Source: Heliocidaris erythrogramma
Lineage: Eukaryota > Echinodermata > Echinoidea > Camarodonta > Echinometridae
Assembly (NCBI GenBank): GCA_025617745.1
Contig: CM046859.1
Location: forward strand, 21,329,073 to 21,393,072
Reading direction: 5' to 3'
Length of the DNA stretch: 64,000 nt
Shown: in pieces, positions 10,861-22,099 of the stretch
Layout: each line of letters starts with the position of its first letter
How positions within the stretch are numbered: the first letter of the stretch is position 1
Notes under the pieces: model-generated
What the model saw: only the letters and a program-made list of their open reading frames with translations
Told to the model about the DNA's origin: nothing
Databases searched by the model: none
Made by a program: the position numbers and the translations under genes

Positions 10861-13800
10861 TTATATAAGTATCAAGTAGTAAAATTTCCATTAACACAGA
10901 AAACATAACAACTGATGGCATATTGCAAACAATGCAAAACTGAAATTTGGGTCAATCTAAAAATACGCTACAGGCCACAATCTTTCATTCGACTCTCTTT
11001 ATCCATTCTTTCCCGATAATCAAATCCACGTGTGCAAGTATTTAGATTTTCAAACATAAAGAGGACACAATAGATTTGTAAATATCACATTAGTCGGCGC
11101 AACTTACAAAAGGAAATGAAGATCCACTATGTCAAGAAAATAGGAACTTTGACAAAAAAATATTTTATAGAACAATCAACCATACAACGTGAGGGGGGGG
11201 GGGGGGGACTCGTCAAAAATGATTCTCTCAATAAACAGTGACAGTGGTGTTACTAAGAGTCTGTGATGCGTTTGCAATGCAATTTTTTTCTGCATTCATA
11301 TTTTCCTTGTGCAAGGAAATATTTAAGCATTTTATTTCATCCGAATTTTACATATTTTAGAATTAAAAATGTATATTCAACATGCGTGTAAAATGAATCG
11401 TAACATGAAAATACAGCCATGGAAAAATGATTAGACCACGAATGGTTACGGAAAGTGTTATATTTGTGGAAAGAAGGAAATAAAATATCATAAAAGCAAG
11501 GTACAATTGCTGGAATTTGTTATTCATTCAATGAAATACAAAGACAAACATTTGCATTAGTTTGAATGCATATTATAGTACCTTTATTACACTTACAGAA
11601 GCTTGGTCTAATAAAAAAATTGTTCAGGGCTGTATATTTTATTTAAAAATAACTGAAATACAACTGTTATCAGGTTATACTGTCTGGAGGCAACATCATT
11701 TTGTGAAAAGGAATACAAATTCGGTCCATGATCCCAGTCAAATAAGACAGAGATTACTAGAGTTCCATACTCATTATGTATGAAATGTATGAGGTGATAT
11801 TATGCATGGTGTGTATCATGTTCAGGAAACTGTAACATGTAGAAGCATAAAAAAGGGGTAAACATTTAAAAAATACAATAAAAATGAGGATACACAGGGA
11901 AGAATGAATGGGGAGGTAATGCAAGGAGATAAAGAATGTAAGAAAAAGGGCTTCAGCAGGAGACAGGCAGAGGTTAAATGGGGAGGGGAGAGAAAAGAAG
12001 AAAGAAAGCTGCAGCTACGGCAGCGGGGACAGACACTCAGAATGGAGTGAACCCGGCCGAAACTCTGGAGGGGCGGTGTATAGTCTCAGCCGCCTGAAAG
12101 CGATCCCGTGTATCACGAACATGACACAGAATGCTGGCATGAATGGAACGAAATACACACCCCTCGCTAGACAGACGGGGCGGGGAAACCTATGAGTTTG
12201 AGAAAACAAAACAAAATAGGAACCAAAACAGTTTCTCTTAAACCGACCGAGTTACACGATAGCACTCCCAAGTTCGATTGTATAAGAGAACAAGGCAAGG
12301 GGGACAAGAGAGAGAGAGAGGGAGAGTGAGAGAGGAAGGAATGGAGAAAACAAGTGTGGAGGGGAGACCCTCTCGCAGTTGCTTGCGTTTTGAATACTTT
12401 TTTTTTAAAGTACATTTTGAATAGGAGCGTGAATGAAAGTTATCCTGCCTTTCTCTACTCTCCCGCACTGGAGAAGGTTTCAAAAACCGGCGCAGGCCTT
12501 TTGTTCATGAAAAGTGACATTCAGACTGTGCTTAGTACCTCAATAGGGGCGGTTTGGGGGCCTTTCTTCCACTTCTTTACCCCCCTTCATTTTCACCGCT
12601 CTCTCTGGTATGATAGTACCACATTTCGAGGAGGTAATGAAACGCGATCGGGTAGCTCGCGGGCCGGTTGCCCCCTGTCTTAGATACCTTCTGAACCCTA
12701 CCGTTTGCTTTTCCCCTGCTTTTTTTTCTTCAAACCGCCCCTTCTTTTTTTTCCTTCCCCTCTCTCATGATTGTGAGAAGCTGCCGCTCTTAAGCCCGGT
12801 AATGACCAGACTACAAAACACGAAGCCCCCCTGCTTCAGGTGAAACAAGCCGGAGTGAAAGCGAAAAAAGAAACAGAAATCGCGCAAGAAAACAGCCACA
12901 AGCTATTCAGTCATGATATGGTGCAACATTTGGAGAGAGCAACAATGCCGCCCTTTTTATTCAAAGCAAACATATTGAAAGCAGGTGATCAACTCTTGAA
13001 ACAACTACAAAACCAATCATGGACCATGAAAAAAGAGAGAACTTACACACAAATCACCCTGGATTGTGGGTTATCGAAAGGTTGTGGAAAGCGAGCAACA
13101 AACAAGCGATAAATCTAAGTATTATGCTCTTAAAAGTAGAAACTTTGTGAGTGAGTTCAAAAATACATAAAGGAGAAAATAAAAAGAATCTATGAACGAA
13201 TTATGAAAGAAAATTGAGGAAAGAGATTGCAACGGAAGATAGGAATATTACAACTGATGCGTAATCGCGCTCCATGGATTATCTACGGTAGATGTCAAAG
13301 AAGCTTATACTCGTAATATAAGACATGTGTTTATGTTCCCTCAAGCATCATCTTCTAAAAGCCTGCACGAAGTAACTGTTTTCAAGATCACTCCAAGGTC
13401 ATGTGTCAATGATTTGGAATAAGTTGAATGATGATCAGAAACACGTGTTCCATGGAATGATGGCCGTTTCTGTCAAGTTCTCTTCTATATTTCGATTCTT
13501 TTGTCCTAGTCTGTAGTTTCTCATATTCATTTCTCCTCCTCTCTCTCTCTATCTTCCTCTTTAATATTGCTCTTCTTCTACTTAATAAGTTCTGGTACAA
13601 CTCAGTGATTTTCATGTCTCTTCTTTCGCCATGTTCAAGACTATGAAAGCGAACGTCTAAGACGTCTAAGGTCTTAACATTAACGCACGTGTAAAAAAAA
13701 ACTGTCTTCATGGTCTTAGTGGGGGTCATGACTTTGGAAAAGGAGTTTTTCATTTATCATTCATCATTTTTCATTTATGACACTGTAAATTTACATATTA

Positions 13801-14990
13801 TTTTGCAGTTATATGCAGTACGAGTGAAACAACAACAAACGTGTGCTCATCTCTCGTAAACAAACATCCACACGGTTAGGGTTTGTCTTCTCATAGATGT
13901 TCTAGGACTGGATAAGCCACATTTTCTTTCTTCACTCCTACGCCCAATAACCAACGCTGCAAATCATTTTGGACATCTATCCTTATACTCGAGCGAACAA
14001 ACTACTAATCTCCTTTCGACACTGCCAAAGAAAGAAAAAGCAATATTCATGCGATACAAAGACATCACACGAAACTGACAGGATGGGTGATTGGCATGTC
14101 GCATTATCGTTTCATCTTCTCGGCTTTGTCAAAGAATGACGTTGTTTTTGCCACCTAATTCCGCATGCACTCAAAAATTGAAATAGCTGGGGTCCCTTTC
14201 TTCTAGGTTCTTTCGTGTTTTTATTTCGGAATGAGGAGATTAAGGGCAAAATAGCCCTGTCGAGCGGGGGCCAGACTTAACTTAAACTCACAAAAACAAA
14301 CTGGAAAGCTTTGTACCATTCAGAGAAGTCTACCAATACAGAACCCTACAAGTTAAGAACAAAGTCTTGTTGCTCATACAGGATGTTTCACATCCATCGT
14401 GAATGGCATTTATCATTTTGTTTAAAGCAAAAATCCGGAATAACTGACAGTACATTTTAAAAGATATTTCCCATCAAGTACATATACCTCAGACAATAAT
14501 AAGAGTATAGTTTAAAATATCCAAAATATCCATTACAAAAGAACTTCTCATTTTAGTTCACTTCATATCATTTGACTGATGGAACCGGATATTCTATTAC
14601 ACTTTTCACTGATGTGGAAGTTATATATCATTTACTCCTGATTCTACATTGACAGGAATTGTATTTACAAATATATCTACAATAAGGTACGCTTTGGTTG
14701 ATGTATCGGAGAAGAATCGGTGTCTGCACGCGCAGCCTAGGCGATCACGGTATGACGAGTTTCATGGGGGAAAGGTAGGCGAAATGGAGCAAAATAGTTT
14801 ATACTTGGATTAGTCCGGTGCAGAGATCGACGGATTAACAAGCTAATCCCGGCGGTGTCGATGTCGGCAAGTCGACGGGATCAACCTCACCGTCCAGATA
14901 TGGGCTTAGAGAATTCCCCGCATCGAACACGATCGACTTCAACGAGGTGTTCGTTTGATCACGATGTAGGTAACGTTAGGCATGGAAGCA
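10861..14990. other. Non-coding stretch with a GC-richer patch
   Basis: AT-rich unique DNA with a run of about 15 G at 11187-11201. A GC-richer region at about 12,010-12,840 has opposed short frames and T-rich and C-rich tracts. The minus-strand frame at 13,406-13,753 is rich in Arg, Lys and Glu, lacks clear splice sites and is not a convincing exon. A GC-richer patch at 14,700-14,960 leads into the next polypurine tract. Confidence 0.4.
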
Positions 14991-14994
14991 AGAG

Positions 14995-15660
14995 TAGAGG
15001 AGAGAGATGTGAAGATGGTGAAATAGAAAGCGTGGGGGAGGGAGAGAGAGGGAGGGAGGGAGAGAGAGAGGGAGAGAGAGAGAGAGAGGGGGGAGAGAAG
15101 GGGAGGTGTGAAAAAGATATACATCAATGAGAGATAGGGCTGGACGGAGAGCAAAGAGAAGGGAAGAAAGGGATAAATAAGAGGGAGATAAAGAGTGAGG
15201 AGAGTATGAGAAGTGAGTGAAAGAAAGGAATACAAGTCATAAATTGAGATGGATGGCGAACTAGAGGGCTCAAGAGAGAGAGAGAGGGAAAGAGAGAGAG
15301 AGAGAAAGAAAGAGAGAGAGGGAAAGAGAAAGAGAGAAAGAGAGAGAGAAAGAGAGACGGAGAGCGTCAAAGAGATAAAGATAGGGAAGGGAAAAGAGGA
15401 GAGAAAGATTATTATCGAGACAAACAGGGAGCCATTTCACAAGATGTTTGTGCAGGTAAATATTCGTTACAGAGATGGGTAATAGGCATCGAAGATACAC
15501 CTAATCATGACTGATAGAAAGAGAGTGAATGGAGAGAGTGAATGAGAGAGCCAGGGATAGTATGAGGGAAAAAAGAAGGAAAGAAGACAAATACAGAAGA
15601 GAGAGAAAGCGGTATAGAGGATAGATGAAGGGGAGATTGGGAGAAAGAGGCACCACGTCA
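14995..15660. repeat. Long polypurine (GA/GGA) tract
   Basis: About 650 bp in which the plus strand is overwhelmingly A and G, built from GAGAGA, GGGAGA and GAAAGA words with few interruptions. Such mirror-like purine tracts can adopt triplex structures. All frames here (for example 14,939-15,370 minus, Ser/Leu repeats) are repeat artefacts. Confidence 0.85.
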
Positions 15661-17190
15661 GAGGTAAATGAAGACGCCGAGACAGAATTTGCATCTCGAA
15701 GCGGAATTTGCCTAACGATTGAGTTTCGTCACGGTGATTATCCCGGAAAATAAACATCAGCGTGACATCCTGAATTCCTTCTGATGACTTCATCTTCATC
15801 TCTTCATAGCACCTTCTTCCCTGACTTCAACGTGTCTCTCTATGATACCTATCGATTCGTATAGACTGACAGAGAAAAGGAACCCATAGACTCATTGTCA
15901 TGATTGTATTGCGCCAATTCTCTCCCCCCCCCCCCCCCTCCTCTCTCTCCCCCCTCTCTCCCCCCTCTCTCTCTTTACTTTCCCATTTTTATCCCATTTT
16001 TTATTTCAGAAAATGAAGCACAATCATACTTTCTTTCTCAGGAATCAGGTTTAAAAAAAATCACCCACTACATCATCTAACCACCAACATACCTACAACA
16101 CACTACATAGACCTAATTTATATACCACTTTCTGTACCATCAGCATAACGTCACCCATTCTAGCTCTCTCACATTCTCTTATGAGACAAAAGGTTTGTAT
16201 TTTTGTTTTAATATATGACCGGATAACTTATTTGATTAAAATGTAATCAACTCTTTCACGAAATGATTATCTGAGATAGGGATACACAAGCTTTGATTTT
16301 CCTCTTTTCCTTTTTTTATTTTTTATTTTTTAAATAGGTTTGGAGTATATCTTTCTCGCCCCTCTCTAGTTACATTTCCCTGTTATCATACATTACCTGT
16401 CACTATATTTACAGCAAATCTGTCTTTGAAGAATAAGCGTGTATCAAATCATTGATACTGGTAGCAGACGTTCAATATCGCTTCATATCAAATGCTTTCA
16501 TACAATAGAGCTCTTTTGTATAATGCTAAATAAATGATATTTTCACTTTGTAAATGCATCATTACACAATATTCTCCCGATTGCTTAGCACTCTCTTAAA
16601 CAAGTTACAAAACAGCAGAGTAAATGGCGATTATCCAAATATAATACGTGTATGGTGACAAGGGGGCAAAGATACAACAGGCCTACATGTTTTATTTGTT
16701 TATTTGTTCTATTTATGTTTGTGTTACTGAAGATGTAAATAGTGTTAATATACACAGAGCCCAGCCTCCCCCCCCCCCCCTCCGGTAGAAACACAGAGCT
16801 ACAAACGAGATTATATCAATCGCAGAACATTTCCTGATTATTAGTGATTGACCCAACTTGTTTAAATATTGAATGCATAAAAAAAGAAGATTACTAGTAA
16901 ACAAAATTCAAAACATGTAAAATAAACATCAAACTTATGAACTAAATATAGTTCATAATTTGGACAATAAAAAATTGAAATTGACATTGCAATATCACGG
17001 TTAATGATATACACTTTCGTAAAACAGATTTTTCATTTTCATCTGGTTCTTGTCATCCTGATGACATATGATTTTATAAAAATTAAATGAATAAATATAA
17101 TGACAGATGAATTGAAATTAAATTGGAAAACCACCAGCTCACATATTATATTTTTTCCTATAAATTTATAGTGGGGGCAGAAGGGGGGCA
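15661..17190. other. Non-coding stretch with two poly-C runs
   Basis: Holds a C run of about 14 at 15,925-15,938 followed by CT and CCCTCT microsatellite to about 15,975, and a second C run at 16,768-16,781. The rest is AT-rich, with no exon or transposon recognised. Confidence 0.45.
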
Positions 17191-17194
17191 GGGG

Positions 17195-17625
17195 GGCAGA
17201 AAGGCAGAAGAAAAGAGTGACAGAATGCAACATGGTACGCAGACGTGCACCCAGACGTCTACTCGTCATCATCCCCACTATGTACCGTCTAGCCGGGTAT
17301 AGGTGGCTCGAGTGGTGAGATCATACTCATATCATGGGCGAAATGACGAGCATCCATGTCAAGGCATTGTAATAATGGGAGGCGACTGAAACGGACTCGG
17401 TCGCATAATATTGACGTTGCAAACCGGTGGTGGGATAGGGTTACCGCCTCGGCGCATCGCCCCGCTCCGTCGGGCTGGATGCATCCCACTCGAACCCGGT
17501 TACCGAGCCCACCGCTTGGGGCTATTGCTATACTGAGTGGGGTATGTGTGTGTGGGTGTGGGTGCGTTGTGTGTGACGTGTCGATTTGCAAGCTTCCACT
17601 GAACACGACGCCATCTGGACCAAAT
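17195..17625. other. GC- and CpG-richer island, coding or regulatory status unknown
   Basis: A 430-bp patch clearly richer in GC and CpG than its neighbours, with frames open on both strands (17,356-17,694 plus, 17,289-17,606 minus). The plus-frame peptide is rich in Arg and Pro. The two strands are equally open, and no acceptor/donor pair brackets either frame convincingly. It also contains a short GT-rich tract near 17,540-17,575. It could be a regulatory island, an old promoter or a decayed exon. Confidence 0.25.
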
Positions 17626-18194
17626 TCGTTACATTTCTTTTTTCTCCTTCATTTTTTTTTCTATTGCGCTAAAATAAGGAAAACCATGGCATGACCTCCC
17701 TTTTTCCAGCAATAAAGCTCCTATTAGGATTTATAATGAGGATTATACCTCTAAAATCAATTGTGGCAGAAGAAATCAAATCTGACATTGTGACAAATGT
17801 ATTTACAGTGACCTTCATTTGGATGTACAATGTATATATGATTGTATTCCTAGAATGCCATTCTTCTGTTTACCTTCCCCCGCCCCCAAGCAGATAATTC
17901 AATTCATGTTCATATTTATACATTTTGACGATAACTTCTAATGACAGGAACAGAACGTTTACCAAGGACAGAAGGACATATTAAAGAGAGAAAATAAAAT
18001 ATGGTTATAGCATGGTACGTATAGTAATGTAAAAAATGGTGCTCACCGTCGCCAGGTGATTTTTTTTTATAAATAAGGACAATGGAAATGACCAAAATTA
18101 CCGATAACATTTCCCCAAATGCTATTGCCGACAAGAAAAAAATCCAGATCCAATACCCCAACCCCCTAGCAATGCCCCTCATGATGACATTGCT

Positions 18195-18520
18195 GCTGCA
18201 AATGGTGAAGGTGATGATGATGATATCGATGATGACGGGGATGATGGTGACGACGACGATGACAATGACGATACGACTACGTTGCCGTTGGTGATGATGA
18301 TGATGATGGTGGTGATGCTGAAGATGATAATGATAATGATGGTGATGGGGGTGGTCATGATGACGATAATTAATGATGTTGACGATGACGATGACGATGA
18401 CGTCGATGATTACTATAAAGCACAATTCGTAATAGCTAACTTTAATGATGAGGGAGATGGAAGATGTAGACAATGCTGCTGATTATGTCAAAGATGACGA
18501 TGATGGTGACGATCATAGTG
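18195..18520. repeat. GAT/GAC trinucleotide-rich imperfect satellite
   Basis: Dense imperfect GATGAT, GATGAC and GACGAC repeats. Frames on both strands give runs of Met, Asp or His/Ile (18,082-18,482 plus, 17,916-18,473 minus) and are repeat artefacts. A GA-rich tract with a duplicated GGGGACAGAAACAGAAAGAA word follows at 18,575-18,625. Confidence 0.75.
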
Positions 18521-18699
18521 GGAAAATGTAAAAAATAATGAAGAAGAAGAGAATGACGGGGAAGAGCACTGATGACGGGGACAGAAACAGAAAGAAGGGG
18601 GACAGAAACAGAAAGAAGGAGGAAAAATGGAGAGGGTAGAGGAGCATATGAAGGGGGTGGGGGAGGAGAGGGAGGAGGAGAAGATTTCTTTTGTGATAC

Positions 18700-19380
18700 C
18701 AAGGAGTTATCACATATAGTGATAAATTGTTATATACTCCCTAACAGGCAAACTGATAGTGACAAGGCACATGCCCTGTAGCGAAAACGAGCTGGATATT
18801 GGAGGACAAGCCAGCATGACGGTAATCTTGGGATACCTGTTCGTCACAAGATGTATCTCTTCTTTTAAACTATACAAGGTAACAATTAAGGATGAAATGC
18901 TATTTCCTACTCATTCATGAAAAACGGTATCTCATATAAACGACCATCATGTTAATTATAATGATTTATTCCAAATATGAATCACCTTAAGAAAAGTTTA
19001 GAGGAAATAGCATGACATTTTCAAATGTTCACAATATTTTGAAGAAGTAGTAAGAAAAGACTGGACGCACTATACTCGTGAGGCTCAATACAACGAATAT
19101 TCATGATATGATCAGGGAATTTCCAGACATGCAATAAGGACTACCGAGAGTTGAAAAATATTCACGCATTTTAGTTCGTCAAATAATAACGCGATGATCA
19201 CGTGATGAAGATGCATTCACAATGAGGCGCCGCGAACTCGCCCAAAGTCCATGCATGAGGCGACAGGAGAATATGTATATCCATGAAGCTACATATATCG
19301 CCATTTCCTCTTATCTTAAACGTTCACGACTTTGAGCGTAAAGTACAATCTGTATAATTATGTATAAACTATGTCCATTG
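18700..19380. other. Non-coding stretch, nothing recognised
   Basis: AT-rich unique sequence with no exon framework, inverted ends or tandem repeats that I can see. Confidence 0.35.
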
Positions 19381-19387
19381 AGCAATT

Positions 19388-19572
19388 TCTCTTTCTTTTT
19401 CTCTTTCTCTTTCTCTTTCCTTTGCAGTATACATCTGTTTCTGTCGGTCTTTTCTCTCTCTCTCTGTCTTTCCATCTCTAGTTCCATACCGACACAATGA
19501 AACCTAATTTTATCCCCCCCCCCCCCCCCCCCTCCCCCCCCCCCCCGTCTCTCTCTCTCCCTCTCTCTGTCC
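19388..19572. repeat. CT microsatellite and long poly-C tract
   Basis: CTTTTT and CTCTCT repeats lead into one of the longest cytosine tracts of the window (19,514-19,545, broken by a single T), then CT repeats again. The same C-run plus CT-repeat pairing recurs at 15.9, 35.3 and 49.6 kb. Confidence 0.85.
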
Positions 19573-19574
19573 TC

Positions 19575-19890
19575 GAGGCAAAATGAAATCTATGGTACAC
19601 CCTGTAGTGGCCGGACAGAACGGCTTAGATCAATCACAGGCAACAGCGTTCGCGCCACAGGTGTAAATATCTTGATTCGATGAACACCCTTATCCAAATT
19701 GTTTCTGTAAACAGGTCCAATTGCCTAGTCCCTCCTTGATGAAACATCAGTCGCTCGGTCATGTCACCCGAACAGATCTTCGCGGTGCATAACGAGCCCG
19801 TTTGCGTCGTGTATTGCTCGCAGGGCTCAGCTGCGCGCCCAGGCTACCAAGGACAGTCATTCCGCTCAGATTCCTCCCTCCCATTTCTCT
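19575..19890. promoter_or_regulatory. GC-richer island with Fox, Sox and T-box motifs (putative enhancer)
   Basis: The patch contains an AGGTGTAA T-box-like site (19,659-19,666) overlapping a GTAAATA forkhead site (19,663-19,669). Some 30 bp further on lie a Sox-like ATTGTTT (19,698-19,704) and a forkhead consensus TGTAAACA (19,706-19,713). No open frame or splice framework is convincing. The clustering of developmental transcription-factor sites suggests a cis-regulatory module, but this is motif matching by eye. Confidence 0.3.
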
Positions 19891-20205
19891 GGAGCATGAC
19901 TAAAAGCTTCACCTTGTTTTTTTAAAAGGCCATGCACAGAAAATGCAAGAGCAACAATTAAGAAATATACGTTGAAAATCCGTAAACATCCGTCCTAAAA
20001 AATGTTGTTACTTTATGACAATGCGTTTTCTATCTCTAGCCAACTATAGCATAATGGATGTTAACTTCCCGAGTATTATTGTCCCCCCCCCCCCTCAAAA
20101 AAAAAAAAAAAAAAAAGGTTGACGTATACAAAGAGCAGGATTCGTGGATCATCTGATATTTAGGTCCCTGTAAGTGCTCTACCAATATTTTCGCGTTGAC
20201 GATGT

Positions 20206-20360
20206 CGAATAACCGGGCATGTTTGCTCAGTTGATTAGAGCGCCCGCCTCATGAACGGGAGGTCGTGGGTTCAAACCCCGGCCGAGTCATACCAAAGACT
20301 TCAAAAATTCAAAAATGGGAACTTCTGCTTTCTAGCCAGGCGCTCGGCATATATTAGCAT
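20206..20360 (+). mobile_element. tRNA-derived SINE fragment with a tRNA-Met-like head
   Basis: From about 20,214 to 20,289 the sequence folds like a tRNA. It has a D arm GCTC..GAGC, an anticodon arm with loop CTCATGA (CAT anticodon after the usual T) and a T arm containing GGGTTCAAACCCC. These include recognisable A-box and B-box promoter elements for RNA polymerase III. The acceptor stem does not pair, so this is not a functional tRNA gene. The adjoining GTCATACCAAAGACTTCAA and GGGAACTTCTGCTTTCTAG stretch resembles the body of a widespread marine-invertebrate SINE. It fades near 20,360, so the copy is 3'-truncated or diverged. Confidence 0.7.
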
Positions 20361-21384
20361 CGCCATCAGCTAAATTTTCTTCACAATGAACGATTTGCGC
20401 TGTTTGAAGAAAGATACACGATTGAACAAACGTACATGGCTGCAATCATACGTCATAATCATTAATTTTGCTATCATATCGTCATGCATATCATTACATT
20501 GTACAATCTAATACATCTCACAATCTAAAACCAAACCCATATCTTTATTATTTTGCTGATTTGTTGGCTAATACTCATCTGTCATTGAAAATTTAAAAAT
20601 GATGGGGTCTTGTTAAACCTATTAAGCTAACTAATACCTAAACATACAAATCAATACACAATGACTGGCTATTGCAATCATAATTTTTAATAAACTCTAG
20701 ATATTTCTGGAGTTAATTTCATGAAACTGCAATTTGAAGAACCGTGAAAATAAAAAAAAAAACGTCGCGAAATGGTACGTGCCGTGGAAGACCTCGACGT
20801 TCGGACAATATTATTTAATGACTGAGGAAGAGCACATCGAAGATGGAAACATAATATTATGATTAAAAAGTGTATGAGATTGCCTTATTGTTTGCAGGCT
20901 GGATTGGAAACATGGAGGTAAATATTACAACAAATCGGCGCAGAGATAAAGACTAGAATATCGCTGCGAGCGCACAGCTGCGCGTCTGCGCCGGCTGATA
21001 TTTCTCCTGCAAATCATTCCAGAACCATCTCTCTTTCTATATTTTCTCCCGCCGAAGACAGGCCTATCCCAACATATAATCAACCACTGTGGAAACACGA
21101 CTCTTGACAACAGCGATGAGCTACTATCGCTGTCACGACAGCCCAAGAAACTGATTGTGAAGCATATCACAAACAATGTTTGTAGGAGGAGAAATATATG
21201 GATTCAGCTTTGACAATATCATTTTGGAATATGTGCCCCCCCCCCCCCCCACACACACACTTTTCTTGGCGACGGAACAGGGGCGGTGTAAGTAATGTAA
21301 TAGCGGATTGAATTTTAGCCGCCCTGTGAAAGCGTTAAACAAAATGGCGTTGGCCATGGTGCCCGAAAGGGACAAAAGTTTGAT
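20361..21384. other. Non-coding stretch, no gene recognised
   Basis: AT-rich, with a GC-richer patch at 20,930-21,130 and a poly-C plus CA stretch at 21,237-21,262. No credible exon. Confidence 0.4.
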
Positions 21385-21385
21385 C

Positions 21386-21535
21386 TAGGGCCATTTGCAC
21401 AAAACTTGCGTTTAATCGCAACTCCTAATAATCAAACGCAAGTCCTTAATGCGCACTTCTGATTGGCTGAAAATAAAGTTGCGTTTGATTTTCCTGAGTT
21501 GCGTTCAAACGCAAGTTTTGTGCAACGGGCCCCTA
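21386..21535. mobile_element. About 150-bp MITE with 37-bp inverted ends
   Basis: The left end GGGCCATTTGCACAAAACTT and the inverted right end GGGCCCGTTGCACAAAACTT agree over about 37 bp, with only a few mismatches. The inner part repeats the GTTTGATT / AATCAAAC words. The whole element is therefore close to one hairpin. CTAG-like bases flank both sides, but the exact target duplication is not clear. No coding capacity. Confidence 0.8.
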
Positions 21536-21638
21536 GGCTCATCATGAGGGAGGAGTAATGAAGGAAAATTTGATTGAGGCCCATAATATTAATCGTGAAA
21601 CCATCATTAATAAACGAAGCAGCGCAAAAAGGGAAATA

Positions 21639-21786
21639 CAGTCAAACCCGTCTATAAAGGCCACCTATAAGGGAAACAGAACAAAGTGGCCTTGTTACAC
21701 AATGTCTATAACACACAGTTCTGCCTATAGGGAGGCAATACAGATGACCACTTTATAGAGAGGTGGCTACCAAGACAGGTTGTATC
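21639..21786. mobile_element. About 147-bp MITE with degenerate inverted ends
   Basis: The left end is CAGTCAAACCCGTCTATAAA then GGCCACC; the right end on the other strand is GATACAACCTGTC then TTGGTAGCCACC. Inner words CTATAAGGGA and CTATAGGGAGG are also related by position. The ends are a diverged inverted repeat of about 27 bp. TA lies next to the left end and is part of a possible TA target duplication. The family resembles hairpin MITEs common in marine invertebrates, from memory only. Confidence 0.6.
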
Positions 21787-21875
21787 AATTTCTAATAATG
21801 GGATCAACACCGATATCAAATGATTATATACTTCTTTTTTCTTATTGGTTTTCTTGGTTTTCTTCCATATACCAG

Positions 21876-22099
21876 ATCATCGTGATAAACTGAAAATTCA
21901 AGATTTTACAAGAGAAGATGTTCTCATACAATTATCATCACTGTATATGGTTTATATGGGTATACCATTACATGAAGAAGAGCTCGAGAGACTCCAAACG
22001 AACATTATCCAAATGAATTCAATTATAATAACGGAAGGCGTCAGAGATGTACACAGAAGAAGGAAGAGAAGAACAAATGGGAAGGAATATATTGATTAA
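21876..22099 (+). CDS. Possible 3'-terminal coding exon, protein not recognised
   Basis: A long T-rich pyrimidine tract (21,831-21,870) ends in ATACCAG, a good acceptor. The following frame is open for 74 codons to a TAA at 22,097-22,099, entering in phase 1. The peptide contains HRDKLKIQDFTREDVLIQL, then SSLYMVYMGIPLHEEELERL, and ends in a basic stretch RRRKRRTNGKEYID. It looks amphipathic and protein-like rather than low-complexity. An AATAAA occurs about 270 bp after the stop (near 22,367), compatible with a 3' UTR. No family is recognised and no upstream partner exon is seen; it could be a chance frame. Confidence 0.28.

Noticed and set aside
14939-15500. Ser/Leu-rich and Arg/Glu-rich frames in the polypurine tract
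   Set aside because: Direct translation of GA/CT repeats; the same happens at 10.5-10.8, 34-35 and 37.7-38.4 kb.
17916-18482. 185-codon minus frame and Met/Asp-rich plus frames
   Set aside because: They translate the GAT/GAC satellite; His/Ile and Asp runs are repeat artefacts.
20214-20289. A functional tRNA-Met gene
   Set aside because: The acceptor stem does not pair and SINE body sequence follows directly.
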